A DNA stretch of 44,491 bases from an uncultured Bacteroidales bacterium (lineage in GTDB: Bacteria > Bacteroidota > Bacteroidia > Bacteroidales > Muribaculaceae), in the NCBI GenBank assembly GCA_947072905.1, contig CAMTKF010000018.1:1-44491 (forward strand). The letters are read 5' to 3'. This document shows, one piece after another, positions 16,630 through 25,332 of this stretch. The position numbers and the translations under genes were made by a program. Each line of letters opens with the position of its first letter. Positions within the stretch are counted from its first letter, which is position 1. The notes beneath the pieces are model-generated. The model was not told where the DNA came from. It ran no database searches and was given only the letters and a program-made list of their open reading frames with translations.

Positions 16630-16745
16630 TTCTTACAAACCATATCAGCGAATATGAAACAAAGCGTTAAGGCCACGCTGACTGTCGTGCCTGACCTTTG
16701 TTCTCTCACAAGCTACAAAAATTAATTTAATAAAATCTCCTATAG

Positions 16746-19700
16746 ATGAAACTTGATACCTTTATTAACCGTCCGGTGCTTTCGACGGTTATCTCGATTT
16801 TCATCGTGCTGCTGGGTCTGCTGGGATTGGTTTCGCTACCTATCACGCAATATCCCGACATTGCACCTCCGACAATCAACGTCTCCACCACATATACCGG
16901 TGCAAACGCACAGGCTGTGATCAACTCTGTGATCCAGCCTCTTGAAGAATCAATCAACGGTGCCGAAGGCATGCAATACATGACTTCTACCGCCACCAAT
17001 ACCGGTTCGGCCACCATCACCGTAACCTTCGAACAGGGTTTCGACCCCGACATGGCTGCCGTAGACGTGCAGAACCGTGTGGCCAAGGCTGCCAACCTGC
17101 TGCCCTCTGAAGTAAACCAGGTGGGTGTGCTCACACAGAAGCGCCAGACATCTATGCTCGTAGGTGTGTCGCTCGTTGACACTACAGGCCGATACGGCGA
17201 GGAATTCCTCGACAACTACATGAAGATCAACGTTGTGCCCGTTATCCAGCGTGTGCATGGTGTGGGCGACGTGATGAGCTTCGGTGCCGACTACTCTATG
17301 CGAGTATGGCTCAAGCCCGACGTACTGGCCCAGTACAACCTCATGCCCAGCGACGTGGCCGCAGCTCTGGCCGAACAGAACGTTGAAGCCGCTCCCGGTG
17401 CTTTCGGTGAACAGGGCGACCAGTCGTTCCAGTACACAATGCGCTATCGCGGACGTCTCACCACTCCCGAAGAATTCGGCGACATTGTGGTGCGCGCCAC
17501 TCCCAACGGCGAAGTTCTGTATCTTAAGGACATCGCCGAACTCGAACTCGGCCGTGTGACCTACGGCTTCCACAACAAGCTCAACGGACATCCCTCGTCG
17601 ATGGCAATGGTGTTCCAGACCGCCGGCTCCAACGCCACCCAGATCATCAACGACGTGCTTGCCGAGGTAGAAAAGATGAAAGCCGACCTTCCCGAAGGCC
17701 TCGCTTTCGAAATACCTATGAACAACAACGAATTCCTCTATGCCTCGATACACAACGTAATCCGTACACTTATCGAAGCCTTCGTGCTGGTGTTCTTCGT
17801 TGTATATATCTTCCTGCAGGATATCCGCTCCACCATCATCCCAGCCATCGCCATCCCCGTGGCCTTGATCGGTACATTCTTCGTGCTTAACCTCATCGGT
17901 TTCTCAATCAACCTCATCACCCTCTCGGCTCTTGTGCTTGCGATTGCGATTGTGGTCGACGACGCCATTGTGGTGGTGGAGGCCGTGCATGCCAAACTCG
18001 ACCAGGGTTATAAGTCGGCACGACTGGCCTCTATCGACGCCATGAACGAAATCGCATCGGCACTTATCTCGATTACCCTTGTGATGATGCTTGTGTTCAT
18101 CCCCGTATCGTTCATGCCCGGTACCGCAGGTGTATTCTACCAGCAGTTCGGTCTCACCATGGCCATCGCCATCGGTTTCTCGGCTGTCAACGCTCTTACC
18201 CTGTCGCCTGCGCTCTGCGCCGTGTTCCTCAAGGCCAAGGACGATGACTCTTCGCTCAAGGAACGCATGGGCAAGGCTTACGAGGCTACCGGCGAAGTAC
18301 TCAAGAAGAAATATGCCCGCAGCTTCGGCCTCAACTTCCCGCCCATCATCACATTCGTACTGCTTTGCGCCACCATCACCTTCATGGTACTCGACTGGTA
18401 CGCATTCGAGAACGTGGTAGAGAGCATCATCGCCTGCGTTGTGGCCCTGCTCGCTGTGCTCGGCCTCTTCGGCGAACGCTTCCACCGCGCCTTCGAGAAC
18501 GGCTACGGCAAGCTTCTGGGCATATATCGCAAGTGCGTAAACTGGATGTGCGCACACCGCATCACTTCGTTTGCCACCGTACTGGTTGCTGTAGTGGTTC
18601 TGGTATGGCTCATGATGCGCACACCCTCGGCCATGGTACCTGATGAAGACACAGGCTTCTTCTTCGGTATGGTCGACATGCCCCCGGGCACATCTCAGGA
18701 ACGTACCACCGAGGTGCTCGATGAACTCGAAAAGGTTGTGATGAGCGTACCCGCCGTTGAAGTATGCCAGACCATCAACGGTTACTCGTTCCTCGCCGGT
18801 CAGGGTGCCACATACGGTACACTGCTCATCAAGCTCAAGAACTGGGATGACCGTTCCAAGGAAGAAAGTGTCACCAACATCATACGCCAGCTCTACGGCA
18901 TGACTGCCCACGTCAAGGACGGCCGCGTAGTGTTCTTCGCTCCGCCTATGATTACCGGTTACTCGGTGACCAACGGTTTCGAACTCAAGCTGCAGGATAA
19001 GACCGGCGGCGATATCAACCAGTTCTTCGCCGTAACCCAGGCATTCCTGGCCCAGCTCAACGCCCAGCCCGAAATAGCCCAGGCATACACCACCTTCAAC
19101 CCCACCTTCCCGCAGTATCTGGTAGACATCGACGCTGCCAAGGCCAAGAAGGCCGGTATCAGCCCCTCTACCATTCTCTCTACCCTGCAGGGTTACTACG
19201 GCGGTATGTATGTGTCAAACTTCAACCGCTTCGGTAAGATCTACCGTGTGATGATGCAGGGTAATCCCGAAAGCCGCGTTAGCCCCGAGACTCTCAAGAA
19301 CATCAAGATACGCAACGGCGCCGAAATGGCTCCCATCGAAAACTTTGTGAAGCTCACCCGCGTATACGGTCCTGACCTTCTCAACCGTTTCAACCTGTTC
19401 AACTCAATCAGTGTCAACGGTAGCCCGGCTCCCGGCTACTCGTCGGGTGACGCCATCGCCGCAATCGAGCGCGTGGCCTCGCAGAGCCTGCCCCAGGGCT
19501 TCGGCTTTGAATACGCCGGTATGACCCGCGAAGAAGCCGGTTCGTCGAGCGGTAGCTCTACAGCCATGATCTTCGGTCTGTGTCTGCTCTTCGTTTACCT
19601 GCTGCTCTCGGCTCAGTACGAATCATATCTGCTGCCATGGGCCGTTATCTTCTCGATTCCCTTCGGTCTTATGGGTGCGTTTATCTTTGCCGACATCGCA

Positions 19701-20120
19701 GGCATCAACAACAACATCTATCTGCAGATCGCGCTCATCATGCTTATCGGTCTTCTGGCCAAGAACGCCATCCTTATCGTTGAGTTCGCCCTTGAACGCC
19801 GACTCACCGGCATGAGCATCTTCAACGCAGCCGTAGCCGGCGCCGCCGCCCGTCTGCGTCCTATCCTCATGACATCGCTCGCCATGGTTATCGGTCTTCT
19901 GCCCATGATGCTGGCCAGCGGTGTAGGTGCCAACGGTAACCGCGCTCTCGGTACCGGCTCGGTAGGCGGTATGCTCATCGGTATGGTGCTTCAGGTACTT
20001 GTGGTGCCCGCACTGTTCTGCGTATTCCAGGCTATTCAGGAAAAGATCTCGCCCATCAAGTGGCAGAACGAAGAAAAGCATGGTAATATTGAAAACGAAA
20101 TCGAACAATACGCCCGATAA
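16746..20120 (+). CDS. RND multidrug efflux permease (AcrB/HAE1 family)
   Basis: Inner-membrane proton-driven pump of 1124 aa, somewhat longer than AcrB (1049). It starts MKLDTFINRPVLSTVISIFIVLLG, typical of HAE1. The TM4 proton relay Asp pair is present (AIAIVVDDAIVVVEA), as is the TM10 Lys (IGLLAKNAILIVEFALERR). Large periplasmic loops follow TM1 and TM7. An extra insert of about 50 residues between TM6 and TM7 (KERMGKAYEATGEVLKKKYAR... plus hydrophobic helices) explains the length and is common in Bacteroidetes homologues. It lies 116 bp after the adaptor gene. Confidence 0.96.
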   Translation: MKLDTFINRPVLSTVISIFIVLLGLLGLVSLPITQYPDIAPPTINVSTTYTGANAQAVINSVIQPLEESINGAEGMQYMTSTATNTGSATITVTFEQGFDPDMAAVDVQNRVAKAANLLPSEVNQVGVLTQKRQTSMLVGVSLVDTTGRYGEEFLDNYMKINVVPVIQRVHGVGDVMSFGADYSMRVWLKPDVLAQYNLMPSDVAAALAEQNVEAAPGAFGEQGDQSFQYTMRYRGRLTTPEEFGDIVVRATPNGEVLYLKDIAELELGRVTYGFHNKLNGHPSSMAMVFQTAGSNATQIINDVLAEVEKMKADLPEGLAFEIPMNNNEFLYASIHNVIRTLIEAFVLVFFVVYIFLQDIRSTIIPAIAIPVALIGTFFVLNLIGFSINLITLSALVLAIAIVVDDAIVVVEAVHAKLDQGYKSARLASIDAMNEIASALISITLVMMLVFIPVSFMPGTAGVFYQQFGLTMAIAIGFSAVNALTLSPALCAVFLKAKDDDSSLKERMGKAYEATGEVLKKKYARSFGLNFPPIITFVLLCATITFMVLDWYAFENVVESIIACVVALLAVLGLFGERFHRAFENGYGKLLGIYRKCVNWMCAHRITSFATVLVAVVVLVWLMMRTPSAMVPDEDTGFFFGMVDMPPGTSQERTTEVLDELEKVVMSVPAVEVCQTINGYSFLAGQGATYGTLLIKLKNWDDRSKEESVTNIIRQLYGMTAHVKDGRVVFFAPPMITGYSVTNGFELKLQDKTGGDINQFFAVTQAFLAQLNAQPEIAQAYTTFNPTFPQYLVDIDAAKAKKAGISPSTILSTLQGYYGGMYVSNFNRFGKIYRVMMQGNPESRVSPETLKNIKIRNGAEMAPIENFVKLTRVYGPDLLNRFNLFNSISVNGSPAPGYSSGDAIAAIERVASQSLPQGFGFEYAGMTREEAGSSSGSSTAMIFGLCLLFVYLLLSAQYESYLLPWAVIFSIPFGLMGAFIFADIAGINNNIYLQIALIMLIGLLAKNAILIVEFALERRLTGMSIFNAAVAGAAARLRPILMTSLAMVIGLLPMMLASGVGANGNRALGTGSVGGMLIGMVLQVLVVPALFCVFQAIQEKISPIKWQNEEKHGNIENEIEQYAR

Positions 20121-20129
20121 TCCCATTAC

Positions 20130-20174
20130 TGAATCCTCGCCCCGGAGCACTCGCTCCGGTGGCTCATGGATTCA
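20130..20174 (+). promoter_or_regulatory. Two-tier stem-loop between pump and channel genes
   Basis: Outer arms TGAATCC (20130-20136) / GGATTCA (20168-20174) enclose inner arms CCGGAGC (20142-20148) / GCTCCGG (20153-20159). There is no T-run after it, so it more likely tunes mRNA stability or read-through than acts as a full terminator (inference). Confidence 0.55.
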
Positions 20175-20192
20175 TCTTTAAACAATTAAGAT

Positions 20193-21581
20193 ATGAAACT
20201 GATTAAGATCGCACTGGTTATCGGACTCACCGCCTCACTTTCCAGTTGCCATATATACAAGAAATACGAGACTCCTACCTCTACCGCCATCACCAAGGAG
20301 TATGCCGAGGCCCTGAAGCAGCCCACCGATTCTACAGCATTCGGCAACCTCGCATGGCAGGATGTATTCACCGATCCCATTCTGGTAGATCTCATCAACC
20401 GCGCCCTGGTGGCCAACACCGACCTGCGCAACGCCCAACTCAATGTTGAAGCCGCCCAGGCCCAGCTGCTCGGCGCCAAACTTGCCTATCTGCCCTCGCT
20501 GGCCATCGCACCCAACGGTGCCGGCTCGCGCTTCGGCAACCGCTACACCGACGGCAGCTGGTCGTGGAGCTATCAGCTCCCCGCTCAGGCTTCGTGGGAA
20601 GTAGACATCTTTGGCAAGCTCCTCAACTCAAAGCGCGGAGCCAAAGCCGCCCTGCTGCAGAGCGAGGCTTACGCCCAGGCCGTACGCTCGCAGATAATCT
20701 CGGCCGTTGCCACCACCTACTACACTCTCGCGTCAGTTAAGCAGCAGCTCTCACTCTCGCGCAATACCTCGGCCCTGTGGCTCGAAACCGTTGAAAAGAT
20801 GCGCGACCTCAAACTGGCCGGACGCACCAACGAGGCCGGTGTGATGCAGAGCGAAGCCAACTACTACAACATTCTTGGCTCTATCACCGACCTTGAAGCA
20901 TCTGTAGACCGCCTCAACAATACAATGTCGCTCCTGCTCAACACCATGCCGCAGGAATGGGCAGTAAGCGAGAACGCCGTGCTGCTGGCTCCTGAAAACG
21001 CCCGCAACGGCGTGGCCATGGCTACTTTGGCCGCACGTCCCGACGTAGCCGCCGCCGAACAGTCGCTGGCTCAGGCATACTACGCCACCAACTCGGCCCG
21101 CGCCGCTTTCTACCCCGGCCTTACCATCTCGGTTAACGGCGGTTTCACCAACGCGCTTGGCTCGGCCATCCTCAACCCCGGCGACTGGTTTGTACAGCTG
21201 GCCGGCTCGCTGGTGGCTCCCATCTTCTCGCGCGGTCGCAACATCGCAAACCTTAAGGCAGCCAAAGCTTCGCAGCAGAAGGCCATGAACTCGTTTGAGT
21301 ACACCCTGATGAACGCTGCCGCCGAGGTATCAGACGCTCTCACCGTATATCAGAAGAGCCAGGAAAAATCGGTATTCCTCGACAAGCAGGTAGAAGACCT
21401 GTCAAAGGCCGTGGATATGACCCAGGACCTCTTCACCTACTCAAACGGCGACGTAAACTACCTCAACGTTATCACCGCACAACAGAGCCTGCTCAGCGCC
21501 CAGATCTCACGCATAGCATGCTCGCAGGCTGCAAGCCTTGCCGTAATCAACCTCTATCAGTCGATGGGCGGCGGAAGATAA
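20193..21581 (+). CDS. Outer membrane efflux channel (TolC/OprM, NodT-type)
   Basis: A 462-aa outer-membrane lipoprotein forming the exit duct of the pump. Lipobox LSSC (Cys19) after a short signal peptide. It carries two repeated outer-membrane efflux protein halves, with LVDLINRALVANTDLRNAQLNVEAA early on, the SWEVDIFGKLLNSKRGAKA segment, and AARPDVAAAEQSLAQAYYATNSARAAFYPGLT starting the second half. Last gene of the complete adaptor-pump-channel operon; a strong terminator follows. Confidence 0.95.
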   Translation: MKLIKIALVIGLTASLSSCHIYKKYETPTSTAITKEYAEALKQPTDSTAFGNLAWQDVFTDPILVDLINRALVANTDLRNAQLNVEAAQAQLLGAKLAYLPSLAIAPNGAGSRFGNRYTDGSWSWSYQLPAQASWEVDIFGKLLNSKRGAKAALLQSEAYAQAVRSQIISAVATTYYTLASVKQQLSLSRNTSALWLETVEKMRDLKLAGRTNEAGVMQSEANYYNILGSITDLEASVDRLNNTMSLLLNTMPQEWAVSENAVLLAPENARNGVAMATLAARPDVAAAEQSLAQAYYATNSARAAFYPGLTISVNGGFTNALGSAILNPGDWFVQLAGSLVAPIFSRGRNIANLKAAKASQQKAMNSFEYTLMNAAAEVSDALTVYQKSQEKSVFLDKQVEDLSKAVDMTQDLFTYSNGDVNYLNVITAQQSLLSAQISRIACSQAASLAVINLYQSMGGGR

Positions 21582-21619
21582 TTATGTGACATAAATTCGT
21601 TATATTTACGAAAAATATG

Positions 21620-21648
21620 GAAGCAAGCGCTAAAAAAGTGCTTGCTTC
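21620..21648 (+). terminator. Terminator of the RND operon
   Basis: Arms GAAGCAAGC (21620-21628) and GCTTGCTTC (21640-21648), followed by TTTGTTTTTTT. A textbook intrinsic terminator. Confidence 0.9.
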
Positions 21649-21672
21649 TTTGTTTTTTTAGATTTTTTATAC

Positions 21673-21681
21673 TACATTTGC
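21673..21681 (+). promoter_or_regulatory. -7 element for the LpxA-like gene
   Basis: TACATTTGC, 49 bp upstream of the ATG at 21730 and downstream of the RND terminator, showing that the gene is a separate unit. Confidence 0.55.
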
Positions 21682-21729
21682 TTTCAATCAATATAACCCT
21701 GATTGAATAAAAACCTAATCTGATATAAC

Positions 21730-22515
21730 ATGATAAGCCCTCTTGCATACGTCGATCCCGCAGCCAAGCTCGGCCAAGACGTTATAATCCATCCATTCGC
21801 TTTCATTGACAAGAATGTTGAAATAGGCGATCGTTGCGAAATCATGCCTTACGCCTCTATCATGAAGGGCGCCCGCCTTGGCAAGAATACCAAAGTTTAT
21901 CAAGGTGCCATAGTCAGCGCCGACCCGCAAGACTTCCGCTGGAAGGGCGAAGATACCTATTGCTACGTTGGCGACAATGTGGTCATACGCGAGCATGTGA
22001 TCATAAACCGCGGCATACACCCCGATGCCGGCACCCGTATCGACAACAACTGCGCCATCATGGCCAACTCCCACATAGGACACGACTCGCACATAGCTCC
22101 ATACTGCGTGCTGGGCAACGGCGTTACCATTGCGGGCGATGTAAAGGTGGAGCACGGCACCATCCTGTCGTCAAACGTTATACTGCACGAGGACGTGCAT
22201 GTAGGCTCATACGTTCTGATCAAGGGCGGCTGCCGCATATCGTCTAACGTACCCCCATACATCATCATTGCCCATAACCCGGCATCATATTATGGTGTGA
22301 ACGCCATAATCCTGGGCAAGCACGCCGGATTCACCCCCGAGCAGATAGATGATATAGCCAAGGCTTACCGCCACATATACCAGTCGTCGACCTCGCTGTT
22401 CAACGCCATGCGCCGCATCGAGACCGATATCGAGGCCAGCGACCACCGCGACGAGATACTGCGCTTCATACGCGAGTGCAACTCGCGCATCGTGGCAAAC
22501 CGCATCGAAGAATAA
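21730..22515 (+). CDS. lpxA: LpxA-family acyl-ACP--UDP-N-acetylglucosamine O-acyltransferase, possibly a divergent paralogue
   Basis: A 261-aa left-handed beta-helix protein: about nine hexapeptide rungs, then a C-terminal helical domain (HAGFTPEQIDDIAKAYRHIYQS...). Family: LpxA, the first acylation step of lipid A. The catalytic His is present in SHIGHDS (His118, counterpart of E. coli His125) and another His at 153. By eye, the counterpart of E. coli His144 is Asp137 (TIAGDVKV), and the usual AIPQDLKFKGE and HQFC blocks are altered (SADPQDFRWKGE, LHEDV). It is not next to lpxD or lpxC-fabZ, with which Bacteroidales lpxA normally clusters. It may therefore be a second, diverged copy rather than the housekeeping LpxA. 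Confidence 0.8.
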   Translation: MISPLAYVDPAAKLGQDVIIHPFAFIDKNVEIGDRCEIMPYASIMKGARLGKNTKVYQGAIVSADPQDFRWKGEDTYCYVGDNVVIREHVIINRGIHPDAGTRIDNNCAIMANSHIGHDSHIAPYCVLGNGVTIAGDVKVEHGTILSSNVILHEDVHVGSYVLIKGGCRISSNVPPYIIIAHNPASYYGVNAIILGKHAGFTPEQIDDIAKAYRHIYQSSTSLFNAMRRIETDIEASDHRDEILRFIRECNSRIVANRIEE

Positions 22516-22545
22516 GCTGAAACTCTCATATAATTAATAAAGAAA

Positions 22546-22585
22546 GACTCTGCAACGGCAGTATCAAAGCTGCCCTTGCAGAGTC
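22546..22585. terminator. Bidirectional terminator between lpxA-like and fimbrillin-like genes
   Basis: Arms 22546-22561 and 22570-22585 (GACTCTGCAA.GGCAG with its complement; one mismatch) lie between two convergent genes, with A-rich sequence on the left and T-rich on the right. Confidence 0.8.
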
Positions 22586-22612
22586 CTTCGTTTAGAAACT
22601 ATAACTGAGGTA

Positions 22613-23647
22613 TTACATATCTTCGATAACGTAATCATCTACTGTTACGTCAAACTCAATCTTGTCGAGTACATCAGGATTGTTGATGGCGATGTTGTAG
22701 ATATATTCATGACCCTGTTCCCAAGATTTAACCTTATCGGAAGTGGTGGGGTATACAATGCGGCCGCAATCGGTTTCGGGCACGAGCATGTATGCGGGTG
22801 TATTGCTGTTAGGCCACAGCTTCACGCCACTGGCGGTGTCGTAGATTTCGCAATCGACCTGGATATAAGTGCCGGCGTAGTCGTCGCCCACAAGGCTGAC
22901 CTCGGTAAGAGGCTGCGGAATCACGTAATTGTAGTTAAGGTTGCCCTCGGTGTAGTCGGTGGGCACCGAAGTAAGGGTTACCTGATCCTCAGCGCCTATG
23001 GCGTAGAATATCAGAGGCTTGTTGAGGGCCTTGTACTTGGTCCATGTGCCCTTGACATCGGGAGTCGAGGCCAGGGTGGATTCATTCGGGAAGTTGAATG
23101 TACCCTGCAGATAGACGTTGCACAGCGAGATGTGATTTACCTTCACAGTGATGCGCTGATTGGTACTGCTCATCATCACCTTCACACGCGAGAGCGCATG
23201 ACGGAAGTTAAGCAATACAGGTGCGGCCTGCTGCTTCACACCGGTCTTTACCGAGTAAAGCAAGTCCACATTACCGGGGCTCTGGTAATCGGGAATATTA
23301 CCGCCCTCCATGCCTTTGATATCAGGCGAATTGGTGATATCGGGGCTGAATGCGTAGAAGTTCACCGGCTCCACGGGCCAGTAGGCTGCGGGCGAATAGG
23401 TCCAGCTGCCACCGGTCTTGGTGACGGTGGCTCCGTCAATCAGCGTGCTACCCTCTGTGAAGGCATATACCACGAATTTGTTCAGAGTGGCTGTTGTGGT
23501 AGGTTCTGTACGCGAGCCGTTGGGTGTAACAGCACTGAAGTTGATGACGCTGCCGTCAACGGGAGCATCCATCTTTTCGTCGCTGCTACATGATGCGAAC
23601 GCGACAGACATGCCTAACATGCCAAGAGTAATTAATTTGATGTTCAT
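22613..23647 (-). CDS. Fimbrillin family lipoprotein
   Basis: A 344-aa lipoprotein (lipobox FASC, Cys20). The post-Cys region, then SVINFSAVTPNGSRT...TTATLNKFVVYAFTEG and WTYSPAAYWPVEPVNFYAFSPD, is the characteristic start of the fimbrillin-like / Mfa1-type family: the NFS..T..sR element, a 'Y.P..yWP....v.FyAysP' block, and a following HALSRVKV strand. Such proteins are subunits or tips of type V pili or related surface structures, matured at the outer membrane. It lies 84 bp downstream of the DUF5119 lipoprotein gene on the same strand. Confidence 0.88.
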   Translation of the reverse strand: MNIKLITLGMLGMSVAFASCSSDEKMDAPVDGSVINFSAVTPNGSRTEPTTTATLNKFVVYAFTEGSTLIDGATVTKTGGSWTYSPAAYWPVEPVNFYAFSPDITNSPDIKGMEGGNIPDYQSPGNVDLLYSVKTGVKQQAAPVLLNFRHALSRVKVMMSSTNQRITVKVNHISLCNVYLQGTFNFPNESTLASTPDVKGTWTKYKALNKPLIFYAIGAEDQVTLTSVPTDYTEGNLNYNYVIPQPLTEVSLVGDDYAGTYIQVDCEIYDTASGVKLWPNSNTPAYMLVPETDCGRIVYPTTSDKVKSWEQGHEYIYNIAINNPDVLDKIEFDVTVDDYVIEDM

Positions 23648-23731
23648 AATTTTCTGTGTGTTTTTATATTATTACAGTTCTTATTTTTTCGGTTATTTTA
23701 TTCTTGTACCTCCTTTTAATGAAAACGTTTT

Positions 23732-24736
23732 TTAACCATTAATGTTTATCACAACAGTGGTCCAACCGTCAACATTAACATCAAAAGCGCCCGAATCGGC
23801 TGGATCAGACTCTTCGAGCTTAAGGCCGCGCAGCTCCACATGCACATTCAGCGGGTCGGGAGCACGGCGCACCTGGTCGGTGACATTGAACTCGTAGTTG
23901 AATTTGCGTCCGTCGGTGAGCTGCACCAGCAGCGACAGCACATTGTCGGTATCGGGCTGCGGCGGAAGGCCGAATGTTATGAAATTGCCCGATATGGATG
24001 TATCAGATGCCTTGACTGCCTTGGAGGGCAAGGCCGAGGGATAATCGCCCGTGGCTCCGGTGGCAAGGTTGAGCGAACCCGCCAGGCCGCCAAACATCGC
24101 ACTCATCTGCTTGACTCCGGCCAGATTCTCCACATCGTGGATTATGAAACTGTAGCGGGCCGTGAGCTGTCGCTGGTGCACGGTGAGCACCTTGGCCGAC
24201 GACGTGACCGGCTCGGCATCCTCGGCGGTGATATAGCTCAAAACACTCTCGGCAAGGTCTACATGCCTATACGAGCATCCCCACATCATATCGGGACACT
24301 TTACCAGCGGTTGCTCGCTCAGAGCCATACGCTGAGGCAATGCCGTAGCTGACGTGTCAGAAGCAATATTGAAGGCAACACGCTCGGCAGCGTCAGTATA
24401 GGCCACATAGCCGCTGTAGCCGTCGCCCTCTTTGAATCTTACGTTATAGGTATCGTCGTTATAGCTCAAGAAACTGTATGAGCCATGCTGCAGGTTAACA
24501 GCGCCGGCTTCGCGACCCGGAAAGTCATATCGCCAAGTGGCTCCGCCATCGTCCGGAAAAAATAAATATGCCATACCCTCGGGGTCGGCATCAGGCGCCG
24601 CTGTCCAATCATTGACTATTGTAAGCTGATTGTCGGGCGGACAATTATCATATTCATAAATAAAATTACAGGATGACAGCCCGAGCAAAATCCCGGGTAG
24701 CAACAACATTACTATCAGTCTGCACTTGGATGACAT
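23732..24736 (-). CDS. DUF5119 / FimB-Mfa2-like lipoprotein
   Basis: A 334-aa lipoprotein with lipobox LSSC (Cys23) followed by NFIYEYDNCP. The pattern TIVNDWTAAPDADPEGMAYLFFPDDGG is typical of DUF5119-type proteins, which are relatives of the Mfa2/FimB anchor subunits of Bacteroidales type V pili. The paired fimbrillin-like gene downstream suggests a minimal two-gene pilus or surface locus, with this protein as the anchor (inference). No obvious -7 element was seen upstream. Confidence 0.82.
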   Translation of the reverse strand: MSSKCRLIVMLLLPGILLGLSSCNFIYEYDNCPPDNQLTIVNDWTAAPDADPEGMAYLFFPDDGGATWRYDFPGREAGAVNLQHGSYSFLSYNDDTYNVRFKEGDGYSGYVAYTDAAERVAFNIASDTSATALPQRMALSEQPLVKCPDMMWGCSYRHVDLAESVLSYITAEDAEPVTSSAKVLTVHQRQLTARYSFIIHDVENLAGVKQMSAMFGGLAGSLNLATGATGDYPSALPSKAVKASDTSISGNFITFGLPPQPDTDNVLSLLVQLTDGRKFNYEFNVTDQVRRAPDPLNVHVELRGLKLEESDPADSGAFDVNVDGWTTVVINING

Positions 24737-24825
24737 ATTTTATCAACAAACAAAACAGACGTATGTTTATCAAATATCTGTTCACCCCCGATGTACCGAC
24801 AGCAAGACAGTAAAAATTTCAACAA

Positions 24826-25240
24826 GGATGTCATATTCTTGGGAGCGTAATCCGGTGGGTGACGCAGTTGCCTATGCCGCATCCTTACCGGATGCCACTC
24901 CTTATGGCCACTTTCCGGGCATGCCCTCGCTACGCTCGTGCATACCGCGGTTACTGTATTTGCAGACATCCTCAACCGGATGTCACATTCCGATATTCGG
25001 TATCTACCCATCCTCCATAGACGGACTCCTGCCGTACCACGTTTTCGGGAAGATGGCTTCCGCCAAGGAAGCCTGCCACACCGTAACCCGGTATGCACGA
25101 GCGCAGGCGTAGCCGTAGCACAGGGCATGCCGGGTAGGTAAACGGTCACGTGGTGGCATCCGACAGGATGCGGTATAGGCAACCCGGTGCACAGTGCATA
25201 AGCCTTATCGGGAATGTGACATCCGCCACGTGGTATCGGA
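24826..25240. repeat. Palindromic intergenic repeat, copy B (large imperfect palindrome)
   Basis: Outer arms TTGCCTATGCCGCATCC (24868-24884) and 25166-25182 pair at 16 of 17. Inner arms 24935-24954 (GCTCGTGCATACC...GGTTAC) and 25083-25102 pair almost fully. CCGGGCATGCCC (24915-24926) has its partner at 25122-25133. The 22 bp at 24826-24847 recur inverted in copy D (44366-44387). The total span is about 400 bp, larger than copy C and with a different middle. Confidence 0.75.
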
Positions 25241-25266
25241 AATTTTTAGAAGATACCCTTCAAAAT

Positions 25267-25313
25267 ATAAAACGAGACTGTCGGATTATGATTGTCCGGC
25301 AGTCTCGTTTTAT
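25267..25313 (-). terminator. pnp terminator
   Basis: Arms ATAAAACGAGACTG (25267-25280) and CAGTCTCGTTTTAT (25300-25313) form a perfect 14-bp stem ending in A/U pairs, so the U-tract is part of the stem. It is 20 bp after the pnp stop codon. Confidence 0.85.
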
Positions 25314-25332
25314 AATATTATTTCAAGTCGTC

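Larger units (their letters stand above)
24737..25332. other. Long intergenic region dominated by palindromic repeat
   Basis: About 600 bp between two minus-strand genes. It consists of about 90 bp that would be the DUF5119 promoter region, repeat copy B (24826-25240) and the pnp terminator (25267-25313). The 128-codon ORF readable on the plus strand crosses the repeat and has no family features. Confidence 0.7.

Noticed and set aside
17904-18911. 335-codon minus-strand ORF antisense to the RND pump gene
   Set aside because: It lies wholly inside a clear AcrB-type gene, is His/Glu/Gly-biased as expected for an antisense frame of GC-biased codons, and has no family features.
24726-25112. 128-codon plus-strand ORF in the DUF5119-pnp gap
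   Set aside because: It runs through palindromic repeat copy B, its composition follows the repeat, and it has no recognisable domain or promoter.
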